In this document: one piece after another, positions 1 through 6,751 of the stretch
Position numbering within the stretch: the stretch's first letter is position 1
Layout of the letters: each line of letters starts with the position of its first letter
Assembly: GCA_002378125.1 (NCBI GenBank)
Contig: DFRF01000197.1
Location: forward strand, 1-10,192
Reading direction: 5' to 3'
DNA length: 10,192 nt
DNA from: Rhodospirillaceae bacterium UBA3470
Lineage (GTDB): Bacteria > Pseudomonadota > Alphaproteobacteria > Rhodospirillales > Casp-alpha2
The notes under the pieces: model-generated
What the model was told of the DNA's origin: nothing
Databases searched by the model: none
Seen by the model: the letters and a program-made list of their open reading frames with translations, nothing else
Made by a program: the position numbers and the translations under genes

Positions 1-1
1 C

Positions 2-1582
2 GGCCGCTTGGATGGTGATGACTTGACGGCTATTCAAGCCCGGGTTGATCAGGGTGGCGTGGTACTTCGTTTCGCCGGCCCCCGACTAGCTCGAGAGGCT
101 GGCACGGCGGATCCGTTGCTGCCGGTCCAATTGCGCCCTGGCGGACGCGCCATCGGTGGAGCATTATCCTGGGGAAAACCGGAAAGCCTGGCGCCGTTCC
201 CCGCAACAAGCCCTTTCTACGGCCTGCCGGTGCCTGAGGACGTGGAGATTCGCCGTCAGGTTCTGGCTCAACCGTCCTTGGACTTGGCTGATAAGACCTG
301 GGCGCGGCTCAGCGACGGGACGCCCCTGGTGACCGCCGCTAAACGCGGTCAGGGTTGGGTCGTCCTGGTTCATACCACGGCGAACGCGGAATGGTCCGAC
401 CTAGCGTTTTCGGGGCTCCACGTGAGGATGTTGCAGCGCCTGATCCGCCTGTCCCAAGGCGTCGTCGGCGAGTCCGGGATGGTGCCGCTCTCTCCAGTCG
501 CGAACCTAGATGCCTTCGGGCGCTTGGGTGAACCGCCCGGCGGCGCGACAGCCATTCCTGGCACCGATTTCGCGACGACGGGCGTCTCGCCCCAGCACCC
601 GCCGGGTTTCTATGGGACCAACCTGGCGCGGCGCGCCTTGAACTTGTCTCAGAGCCTGCCGGATTTGATCGCTGCCGGGAGCTTGCCTGACGGTGTAAAG
701 TCGCGCGGCTACGTAAGATCCCGCGCGGCGGACCTCAAGCCCTGGTTGTTCGGTGCGGCGGCTGTGCTGTTTGTCTTGGATTTGTTAGTGAGCATGTGGG
801 TGCGCGGTCTGCTGGGGGTGCTGATCCTGCGGACCGGTGCGATTCTTCTGGTCATGGGATTAACGATTTGCCCAGTAAAGGCCGAAGATGAATTCGCAAA
901 GAAGAACAGTATTAAGACCCGTATGGCCTTCGTGATCACGGGAGATCGCCGGATCGACCGGATTAGCGAGGCAGGCCTGGCCGGTCTCAATTTGATCCTT
1001 TGGCGGCGTACGGCGGCGGAACTCGGATCGCCCCAGGGGGTTAATCCAGCGGTGGATGATCTTTCCTTCTTCCCGCTGCTCTATTGGCCGGTGGTCCCGG
1101 AGTACAACTTGCCGCAAGGTGCGGCGGCGCGGGTGGTAGAGTATCAACGTAATGGTGGCACGATCCTGTTCGACACCCGCGATCAGGCCTCCGATACGTC
1201 CAGCGGCACCTTGGCTCGGTTATCGCGGGAGCTGGAGATACCGCAGTTGGTGCCAGTCTCGGCTAACCATGTGCTGACCAAATCGTTTTACCTATTGAGG
1301 GATTTTCCCGGCCGTTGGACGGGCGGCACGCTTTGGGTTGAGAAGGCCGGCGAGCGCATCAACGATGGAGTCTCTCCCGTTATCGCCGGCAGCCATGATT
1401 GGGCCGGCGCCTGGGCCGTCGACGATCAGCAACGTCCGCTATTCCCCGTTGTGCCCGGCGGTGAACGCCAGCGCGAAATCGCGTATCGGTTCGGCGTCAA
1501 CCTGGTCATGTACACCTTGACTGGAAATTACAAGGCGGATCAAGTCCACATGCCGGCGATTATTCGGAGGCTTGGCCAATGA
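2..1582 (+). CDS. DUF4159 domain membrane protein (5' partial)
   Basis: This is the C-terminal part of a large inner-membrane protein of the DUF4159 family. The frame is open to the window edge. The TTG at position 8 is unlikely to be the true start, because homologues as I recall them carry several hundred more residues with an N-terminal BatA-like membrane region. Counting from the TTG, residues 1-240 are a probable periplasmic region (GGVVLRFAGPRLA near 17-29). Two membrane segments lie at about 247-263 and 266-289, and the DUF4159 domain follows at about 304-515 (RMAFVITGDRRID, FFPLLYWPV, GGTILFDTRDQ). The family commonly sits downstream of moxR (AAA+ ATPase) and DUF58 genes, in operons thought to act in envelope stress or metal-dependent protein maturation; its exact role is unknown. 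The stop overlaps the next start as ATGA, so translational coupling is likely. The family call is firm, the function is not. Confidence 0.9.
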   Translation, partial: GRLDGDDLTAIQARVDQGGVVLRFAGPRLAREAGTADPLLPVQLRPGGRAIGGALSWGKPESLAPFPATSPFYGLPVPEDVEIRRQVLAQPSLDLADKTWARLSDGTPLVTAAKRGQGWVVLVHTTANAEWSDLAFSGLHVRMLQRLIRLSQGVVGESGMVPLSPVANLDAFGRLGEPPGGATAIPGTDFATTGVSPQHPPGFYGTNLARRALNLSQSLPDLIAAGSLPDGVKSRGYVRSRAADLKPWLFGAAAVLFVLDLLVSMWVRGLLGVLILRTGAILLVMGLTICPVKAEDEFAKKNSIKTRMAFVITGDRRIDRISEAGLAGLNLILWRRTAAELGSPQGVNPAVDDLSFFPLLYWPVVPEYNLPQGAAARVVEYQRNGGTILFDTRDQASDTSSGTLARLSRELEIPQLVPVSANHVLTKSFYLLRDFPGRWTGGTLWVEKAGERINDGVSPVIAGSHDWAGAWAVDDQQRPLFPVVPGGERQREIAYRFGVNLVMYTLTGNYKADQVHMPAIIRRLGQ

Positions 1583-3678
1583 CCGGCGTCGTGGAACTAT
1601 CCCCCTTCCTGCCCATGGCGTTCATCATTGTGTTTGCTTTGATTGGCTTGGTGCTCAGCGCGATCATCGTGCTGCGATCCGGTCCGGGTGCCTTGTGGCG
1701 GGTTTTGGTGACCTTGGTGATCACAGTCATGCTTCTCAATCCCAAGATCATAGATGAGGAACGCGAGCCCCAGTCGGACGTCGTTGCCGTCATTGTCGAT
1801 CGAACTGCCAGCCAGGAGGTTGGGGATCGGTCGGCGCAGACGGATAGGGCCGTCAGCCACATCCGTCGCCGGCTTGAGAAGTTGGATGATGTGGAGGTTC
1901 GCAAGGTCGATATCACCGACACCTTAGCCGGTCGTAACGAGGGCGATAGCGAAGGTAGCCTGGTGCTGAATACGCTTCGTCTGACCCTAGGCAGTATCCC
2001 GAAAAAGCGGGTGGCCGGGGCGATCGTGGTGTCGGACGGCCAGGTCCACGACCCGGATTTGATCGCGGGCTTGAAGGAGGCGGGTTCGCCCATTCACCTT
2101 CTGCTTACCGGCCAACCTGATGAGATCGACCGACGGCTCGTCATCGAAAAGGCGCCCGCCTACGGGCTCGTCGGCAAGGACGCAACGGTCACCTACCGTG
2201 TGGAGGATAAGGTTGGGCCCATGGGCGCTGGCCTGGACCAATTGGCTCGGGTGGCCTTGCGGGACGGTGATAAGGTTCTAGCGACGGCGCAGATTGCGGT
2301 CGGACGGACCGATACCTTCACCGTCCCCGTAACGCATGCCGGGCCAACGATTCTAACCCTTGATGTGGCGCCGACGCCTGGTGAACTATCGACGGTCAAT
2401 AACCGCGCCCTGATCACCATCAACGGGGTGCGTGAACGCCTGCGTGTGCTGTTAGTTTCTGGCCAACCACACGCTGGCGAGCGGGTATGGCGGAACCTTC
2501 TTAAATCCGATCCGGCGGTTGACCTTGTGCATTTCACGATCCTGCGTCCGCCCGAGAAGGATGATTTTACGCCGCTCAACGAGATTGCATTGATTGCGTT
2601 TCCAACCCGGGAACTGTTCGAAGTAAAGCTCAAGGAATTCGACATGGTGGTTTTTGATCGCTATGTGGTTCGCGACGTTCTTCCGCCGTCCTATCTGCGT
2701 AACATCATCAGTTACGTTCGCGAGGGTGGTGCTCTACTGTTGGCGGTGGGACCCGAGTTCGCGAATGAACGTAGCCTGTTCAACACTCCCCTTGGCGAAG
2801 TCCTGCCGGCTGTGCCCACGGGCAACGTGGTGGAAACTGGGTTTCGCCCCAAGGTTACAGAGGTGGGTGACCGCCATCCAGTCACCGCTGCACTGCCGAA
2901 AGCGCGGGCGTCCCTGGCGAACCGGGGAACGGGGGAATGGGGCCGCTGGTTCCGCCAGATCGAAACGGCATCCCGCACCGGCCACACGCTCATGCAGGGC
3001 CCCGGTAGCCGACCACTTTTGGTTCTTGACCGTACGGGCAATGGGCGCGTGGCGACCATGCTCAGCGATCACATCTGGCTCTGGGCGCGGGGTTTCGAGG
3101 GCGGCGGCCCGCATGCTGAACTGATGCGACGCCTGGCGCATTGGTTGATGAAGGAGCCGGACCTGGAGGAAGAACGGCTCCGTGCCGAGGTTCGCGAGGG
3201 GAAGTTGCATATTATTCGCCGAAGTCTGCGTGACGCGCCTGCCACGATCACCGTCACGACGCCGACGGGGGTGGTGGAAACGTATCCTGTGACCACGTCC
3301 AAGACGGGCGTTGCCGAATTAGTCGTACACGCTTCCAAAACGGGACTATACCGGGTCAGCGATGGGGAGCGTGAGGCTCTTGCCGCGGCCGGCTCCCTGA
3401 ACTCTATCGAATTCGCCGATCTTCGGGCGACGCCCGAATTTCTAGCCCCGTTGGCCGACGCCACTGGTGGCGGCATCCAGTGGATCCGCGATGGCCTTCC
3501 TGATTTCCGTATGGTGCGCCGTAACCGGGATCGAGCCGGGAAAGGATGGCTGGGTTTAATCGATAATAAGGCATACGTTGTCACCGGCGTCAGCGAGTTT
3601 CCAATGGTGCCGCCGGCCTTCTTCATGATCTGTGTTCTGCTGTTGCTCATGTGTGCATGGTGGAAAGAGGGGCGGTAA
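1579..3678 (+). CDS. Membrane protein with vWA-like and class I amidotransferase-like regions
   Basis: The predicted protein has 699 residues, resembling the uncharacterised membrane proteins with an amidotransferase-like domain (COG5426 type) that accompany DUF4159 genes. Two membrane segments lie at about 11-32 and 39-53, and one at the C-terminus (about 676-694). Between them is a large, probably periplasmic part: a vWA-like region (VVAVIVDRTASQ at 68-79, VVSDGQVHDP at 150-159) with an imperfect MIDAS (D-x-T-x-S, D74 to S78), a beta-rich linker, then an amidotransferase-like fold at about 286-530 (LRVLLVSGQPHAGER, GGALLLAVGPEF, DHIWLWARGFEGGG). I see no clear Cys-His-Glu catalytic triad, so this fold is probably structural or binding. 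The start is well supported: GGAGG at 1566-1570 sits 8 bases before the ATG, and the ATGA overlap couples it to the DUF4159 gene. It is probably the last functional gene of a moxR/DUF58-type operon. Confidence 0.88.
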   Translation: MTGVVELSPFLPMAFIIVFALIGLVLSAIIVLRSGPGALWRVLVTLVITVMLLNPKIIDEEREPQSDVVAVIVDRTASQEVGDRSAQTDRAVSHIRRRLEKLDDVEVRKVDITDTLAGRNEGDSEGSLVLNTLRLTLGSIPKKRVAGAIVVSDGQVHDPDLIAGLKEAGSPIHLLLTGQPDEIDRRLVIEKAPAYGLVGKDATVTYRVEDKVGPMGAGLDQLARVALRDGDKVLATAQIAVGRTDTFTVPVTHAGPTILTLDVAPTPGELSTVNNRALITINGVRERLRVLLVSGQPHAGERVWRNLLKSDPAVDLVHFTILRPPEKDDFTPLNEIALIAFPTRELFEVKLKEFDMVVFDRYVVRDVLPPSYLRNIISYVREGGALLLAVGPEFANERSLFNTPLGEVLPAVPTGNVVETGFRPKVTEVGDRHPVTAALPKARASLANRGTGEWGRWFRQIETASRTGHTLMQGPGSRPLLVLDRTGNGRVATMLSDHIWLWARGFEGGGPHAELMRRLAHWLMKEPDLEEERLRAEVREGKLHIIRRSLRDAPATITVTTPTGVVETYPVTTSKTGVAELVVHASKTGLYRVSDGEREALAAAGSLNSIEFADLRATPEFLAPLADATGGGIQWIRDGLPDFRMVRRNRDRAGKGWLGLIDNKAYVVTGVSEFPMVPPAFFMICVLLLLMCAWWKEGR

Positions 3679-3679
3679 T

Positions 3680-3760
3680 ATGACGACCCTACAGGATTTG
3701 TTGATGGCCCCGCTGCATGACCGCGATAATATCAAAAACAAGCAAGGGCTGCACCAATGA
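3680..3760 (+). CDS. Tiny ORF (26 residues) after the amidotransferase-like gene; possible gene remnant
   Basis: An ATG one base after the stop of the 699-residue gene opens a 26-codon ORF (MTTLQDLLMAPLHDRDNIKN...) preceded by a purine-rich AGAGGGGCGG that could serve as a ribosome binding site. Its stop overlaps the start of a 17-codon ORF (3757-3810), which overlaps a 4-codon ORF (3807-3821), which overlaps a 43-codon GTG ORF (3818-3949), all through ATGA or GTGA junctions. I recognise none of the peptides. It may be the truncated head of a former third operon gene, or chance. The ribosome-binding-like site and spacing are seen; functionality is unsupported. Confidence 0.25.
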   Translation: MTTLQDLLMAPLHDRDNIKNKQGLHQ

Positions 3761-3874
3761 TTACCATCGCCCCTCCCTTTGACCAACTGGTTGCCGCCAA
3801 CATAGGATGACTGAACGGTGAGCATGGCTTCCGCTTTAGTATGGTTGGATGATCGAAGTGTCTGGGGGGCATCT

Positions 3875-3895
3875 TGCCCGGCAAAACCTGCCCGG
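3875..3895 (+). promoter_or_regulatory. Repeat element upstream of flgG promoter; candidate activator site
   Basis: TGCCCGG occurs twice (3875-3881 and 3889-3895), 14 bases apart start to start. The intervening bases form an inverted repeat GGCA-N5-TGCC (3880-3892). The element lies about 60-80 bases upstream of the -24/-12 promoter at 3954-3970, where an enhancer-binding protein would dock. Its GC-rich CCCGGCAAAACC core resembles, from memory, the ftr elements bound by FlbD in Caulobacter flagellar promoters. The resemblance has not been verified against the published consensus. Confidence 0.35.
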
Positions 3896-3953
3896 TTAGC
3901 CGAAAAACCATCCCTAATAATACGTAAGTTATTGAAAATATTATTATAATTAT

Positions 3954-3970
3954 TTGGCATGGATCCTGCT
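3954..3970 (+). promoter_or_regulatory. Sigma-54 (RpoN) -24/-12 promoter for flgG
   Basis: TTGGCATGGATCCTGCT matches the sigma-54 consensus TTGGCACRNNNNTTGCW with two mismatches. It keeps both invariant pairs, GG at 3956-3957 and GC at 3968-3969, with exactly 10 bases between them. The predicted start of transcription is near 3981, giving a leader of about 68 bases before the flgG ATG at 4049. The preceding 40 bases are strongly AT-rich, as is common where IHF or bent DNA brings an enhancer-bound activator to the polymerase. Sigma-54 control of rod, hook and ring genes is established in alphaproteobacteria such as Caulobacter. Confidence 0.62.
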
Positions 3971-4048
3971 GCTTGTTTCTCGACCGGGCCATTGACGGCA
4001 AAACGTCGCGGGGTTCGGGACTAGAACGGGAAAAGTGGAAACAAAACG

Positions 4049-4828
4049 ATGCAAGCGCTCAACATTTCTGCGACGGGCATGATGGCCCAGCAACGGCGCA
4101 CCGAGGTGGTTGCCAACAACCTGGCGAACATGAACACCTTCGGCTATCAGAAACGTCGCGTAGAATTCAACGATCTGCTCTACAAGCACCAGCCCCGCCG
4201 GGCGACCCCTTCGTCGTCCCCAGGAACGACCGTACCGGGCGTCGTCAACTCTGGCATGGGGGTGAAGCTGGCCGCTGTTTACCGGGTTAACGAACCGGGT
4301 GTCCACAAACAGACGGGCGGCTCGTTTGACCTGGCCATCCAGGGTGACGGGTTCTTCCAGGTGCAACTGCCGAACGGTGAAATCGGCTACACACGCGACG
4401 GTGCCTTTCAACAAAATGAAACCGGTACGCTCGTCAACCATAACGGTTTTCCGGTGCAGCCTGGCATCGTGATTCCGCCAAACACCACCGAGGTAAGTAT
4501 CAGCTCCGACGGTAGCGTCCAGGCGAAGATTGCGGGTGCCAGTGCACCGGTCAATGTGGGTCAGATTCAGATGGCCCTGTTCGCCAATCCCGGCGGACTG
4601 AGGGCGACCGGTGATAATCTGTTCCTGGCCACCGAAGCGTCCGGCGCTGCGACCGTGTCTGCGCCCAGCTTAAACGGCGCTGGGTCGGTCATGCAGGGAT
4701 TTGTTGAGGCCTCGAACGTGAACGCCATCGAAGAGATCGCCGCGTTGATCCGCGCCGAGAAAGCTTACTCGATGAATTCGAAGGTCATGTCAACGGCCGA
4801 CCAGATGATGGCGACGTCACGCCGCTAG
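4049..4828 (+). CDS. flgG: Flagellar basal-body distal rod protein FlgG
   Basis: FlgG builds the distal rod that carries torque from the motor to the hook; it is exported by the flagellar type III apparatus and assembles in the periplasm. The 259-residue length matches the family (about 260). The N-terminal rod motif (MQALNISATGM, then VANNLANMNTFGYQ at 21-34) and the D0/D1 regions are intact. AIQGDGFFQV (96-105), YTRDGAF (114-120) and VQPGI (136-140) are FlgG/FlgF/FlgE core motifs. The C-terminal helix with GFVEASNVNAIEEI (217-230) and AYSMNSKVMSTADQM (239-253) favours FlgG over the shorter-tailed FlgF. The ribosome binding site is weak (GTGGAAAC). Unusually it stands alone: no flgF precedes it, no flgA or flgH follows, and the next gene is convergent. 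It could be the only FlgG, split from its usual cluster, or a second copy. Confidence 0.93.
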   Translation: MQALNISATGMMAQQRRTEVVANNLANMNTFGYQKRRVEFNDLLYKHQPRRATPSSSPGTTVPGVVNSGMGVKLAAVYRVNEPGVHKQTGGSFDLAIQGDGFFQVQLPNGEIGYTRDGAFQQNETGTLVNHNGFPVQPGIVIPPNTTEVSISSDGSVQAKIAGASAPVNVGQIQMALFANPGGLRATGDNLFLATEASGAATVSAPSLNGAGSVMQGFVEASNVNAIEEIAALIRAEKAYSMNSKVMSTADQMMATSRR

Positions 4829-4905
4829 ATATTCCCCATCTTGGTCACTTCAAGGTTTTCGCCGGGTGTGGCCGTGAACTTGCTCGCTGCTTTTCTGGAG
4901 AGGCA

Positions 4906-5772
4906 TTAGAATTCGACGAAGATAGGTTGGTGGTCGGAACCCTGGGCGTCTTCGTCCACCCACATGCGCGACACTCGGTCGACCAGGTCCGGGGTCATGA
5001 ACGCGTAATCGATGCGGACCATGCCATTGTCGCTACCGCACGTTAGGCCGCCAGACGGGTCGTTGCCGACAGCATGCCAGACGTCGACCAGTCCATCCAG
5101 GCGGCTGATGCGGCCATACCTGGAATCTAGGGAGCCGGCCAAGAGCTCATACTCCGGGTCAATGGGCGTCAGGTTAAAATCGCCAAGGAAAATGGCGCCC
5201 GGGGGCATGTCCACCAGGGGGCCGTCGGTGGTCCAGTGGCTGGACGCCTTGCGGCCCGTGACCACACCGCCTTGGCTAGGTGTTTCGCGAAGAATGCGGT
5301 TAAGGGTACTGATTTGGACCTGGCGTTCCGCCGCTGCTGCATGGGCCAAGTGTACCGAATAGACGCGAACCGCGCCCACGTCAGGCGTGTCGATGACGCC
5401 TTCTAAGGCGGAGCGCTGCAAGGCCAGCTGGTCGACCATGCCGAATTTTGGCAATAAATGATTGCGGCTAGATTGGATCGGCCACTTCGACAGTAACATA
5501 TTGCCGAACTGGCGCCGTCTATTGGTTACCGTTCCGTCATCTGCGATCAGGCTGGCGTCCAGGTTGACGCCGCCGCCATAGACCCAGAAATGCCTCGGAA
5601 ACAGATCGCCGATCGCGGCCGCCTGATCCGTCAGGCCGGTCGAAGAGAAATAACGTTCGACTTCCTGGAGCGCGATGATGTCGCAATCGTCGATCTCGGT
5701 GGCGATCCGAGCCAGGTCGATTTTCCCGTCTTTACCGGTGCCGTACTGAATGTTGTAGCTACATATGATCAT
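4906..5772 (-). CDS. Endonuclease/exonuclease/phosphatase family protein
   Basis: The 288-residue protein has the complete EEP (DNase I / sphingomyelinase / inositol-phosphatase) fold, a metal-dependent phosphodiesterase or phosphatase. Visible catalytic motifs in order are SYNIQYG (5-11, Asn7), ALQEVE (34-39, Glu37 as metal ligand), YSVHLAH (138-144, His141), LGDFNLTP (196-203, Asp198 and Asn200), RIDYAF (253-258) and the terminal GSDHQPIF (278-285, Asp280/His281 pair). There is no signal peptide, so it is probably cytoplasmic. The substrate cannot be told from sequence; close relatives are usually labelled only as EEP hydrolases. It ends with its last catalytic motif, so there is no extra C-terminal domain. 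It lies 66 bases downstream of the EF-hand gene on the same strand and could share its transcript. The start ATG has no strong ribosome binding site (upstream AAGAACGCC), but the SYNIQ motif at residue 5 is typical of this start. Confidence 0.9.
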   Translation of the reverse strand: MIICSYNIQYGTGKDGKIDLARIATEIDDCDIIALQEVERYFSSTGLTDQAAAIGDLFPRHFWVYGGGVNLDASLIADDGTVTNRRRQFGNMLLSKWPIQSSRNHLLPKFGMVDQLALQRSALEGVIDTPDVGAVRVYSVHLAHAAAAERQVQISTLNRILRETPSQGGVVTGRKASSHWTTDGPLVDMPPGAIFLGDFNLTPIDPEYELLAGSLDSRYGRISRLDGLVDVWHAVGNDPSGGLTCGSDNGMVRIDYAFMTPDLVDRVSRMWVDEDAQGSDHQPIFVEF

Positions 5773-5838
5773 CAGGCGTTCTTAGTAGGTTGCCGGAACT
5801 GACGCAATGTACGGTTTCAGGAATTTACAGTGTCGGGA

Positions 5839-6234
5839 TCAACCGGTGGTGCGCGTCGTGTCGGGTTTCCCGGCCTTTGTGATGGCGCGCAACTCGGCAA
5901 GGGTGATGCGGCCGTCGCCATTGGTGTCCAGCATGGCGAAACGCGCCATGCCCTTGACTTCGTATTCATCGATGGAAATGCGGCCGTTATTGTCGCCGTC
6001 GAACCAGGCAAAGCGGCCGAGCCAGGCCCGGTCGTTGCGGAGTTCGAAGGGGCTCAATTGTTGGTCTCCGTCCGCGTCCATGCGCGCAAAACGCTGATAG
6101 CGTGCATTGTGCAGTTCATCTGGGACAATAGCACCGTTGCCGTCCCGATCGAGGGCGGCGAACCAGGCAGGTATGTTGTCGGCCTGGACCGGCGTAGCCA
6201 GTATGATCATGGCGAGCGCGAGAACGTTCTTCAT
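5839..6234 (-). CDS. Secreted protein with four tandem EF-hand loops
   Basis: A 131-residue protein with a Sec signal peptide (MKNVLALAMIILATPVQA, cleavage probably after Ala18), so periplasmic or secreted. Four 12-residue EF-hand calcium loops follow: 29-40 (D-x-D-x-N-G...E), 53-64 (D-x-D-x-D, with Gln instead of Gly at position 6), 79-90 (D-x-D-x-N-G...E) and 103-114 (D-x-N-x-D-G...E). All keep the position-1 Asp and position-12 Glu, so calcium binding is likely. A repeated WFA/RFA-x-x-D motif precedes each loop, and loops start 24, 26 and 24 residues apart, tighter than classic EF-hand pairs. No catalytic domain is present; calcium buffering, sensing or structural roles are possible. A GGGGG stretch about 10 bases upstream may be the ribosome binding site. 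It precedes the EEP hydrolase gene on the same strand. Confidence 0.87.
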   Translation of the reverse strand: MKNVLALAMIILATPVQADNIPAWFAALDRDGNGAIVPDELHNARYQRFARMDADGDQQLSPFELRNDRAWLGRFAWFDGDNNGRISIDEYEVKGMARFAMLDTNGDGRITLAELRAITKAGKPDTTRTTG

Positions 6235-6377
6235 AATGGTGGACCCCCAGTATAACTGCCAAGAATCCTACGGACAAATTATGAACGAAAACCTAAAGCG
6301 TGTTAGGCAATGTTCCTCACGCGCTCTGGTTGCGTCGGCTTCAATCTGAGGACAGATCAGAACAAGTGGGCCCGTCC
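6235..6377. other. Intergenic region upstream of EF-hand gene
   Basis: This stretch lies upstream of the EF-hand gene (- strand) and of the pseudogene (+ strand). It presumably holds the promoter of the EF-hand gene, but I see no convincing -35/-10 pair or repeat. Together with the pseudogene that follows it makes a 517-base interval with no intact gene. Confidence 0.4.
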
Positions 6378-6679
6378 ATGCCATTTGTCCACCGCGCCTC
6401 CAACGATGAGGTTCGGGCCGTTTATGAGCAATACCTGTAGGGGATGGAGGAGTTGGCCGTTGGGGACCCAGACCTCGTTGCCTTCTTTCATCGCAACAAT
6501 ACCCCAGGCCATCTGGCTTTTGGCCGATAACTGGACCTAATCGGATTGTACCCTGGACCGTGTTCTTGAAGATCTGCTTGAGGTCTTTATGGAGAAGAAG
6601 GTTTAATTTCACCGACTTCCGCCAAGGCGCGCGGAAGAGGCTGCATGGACGGCGCGGCCTGCGAAAGGAGCTTCCCTAG
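6378..6679 (+). pseudogene. Decayed small conserved protein ('tryptophan synthase subunit beta-like' family)
   Basis: Three consecutive frames give one recognisable protein. Frame A (from ATG 6378) reads MPFVHRASNDEVRAVYEQYL, a TAG at 6438-6440, then MEELAVGDPDLVAFFHRN to a TAA at 6528. Frame B (6541-6603) reads DRVLEDLLEVFMEKKV and stops. Frame C (from about 6606) reads NFTDFRQGARKRL..RRGLRKELP to TAG 6677-6679. Joined, these match the layout of a short proteobacterial family I know as 'MxxVxRD..G.I.A', 'ELxxDDPxLxAFL', 'RVLEDLIDxLIxK', 'IxFTDLPxAAQxKLLxRRxLR', often mislabelled tryptophan synthase beta-like; its function is unknown. At least one nonsense mutation and two frameshifts (the second fits a 2-base loss at VINF) make it nonfunctional. 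Acidic residues in a further frame (about 6670-6729) may be its tail. The family assignment is from memory. Confidence 0.68.
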
Positions 6680-6751
6680 TGAAGGGACAGATCGGCGAGG
6701 ATGAAGCCTTTGAAAAAGGTAAAGGGGGTTTCTGCAGCGCAACCCCGTGCG

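Noticed and set aside
2654..3210. Several ORFs of over 100 codons on both strands inside the 699-residue gene
   Set aside because: They are shadows of the real frame, with Arg/Pro/Ser-rich translations and no domains.
3863..3877. A second sigma-54-like site, TGGGGGGCATCTTGC
   Set aside because: It has GG and GC at the right spacing, but the -24 block is a G-run rather than TGGCAC and it overlaps the candidate activator repeat. The site at 3954-3970 matches better and is closer to flgG.
4829..4905. Possible bidirectional terminator between convergent flgG and the EEP gene
   Set aside because: Only a 4-base CTTG/CAAG stem near 4842-4856 is visible; it is too weak to call.
6268..6612. 114-codon ORF on the - strand
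   Set aside because: It is antisense to the reconstructed pseudogene, has no recognisable domain or ribosome binding site, and its composition is explained as a shadow.
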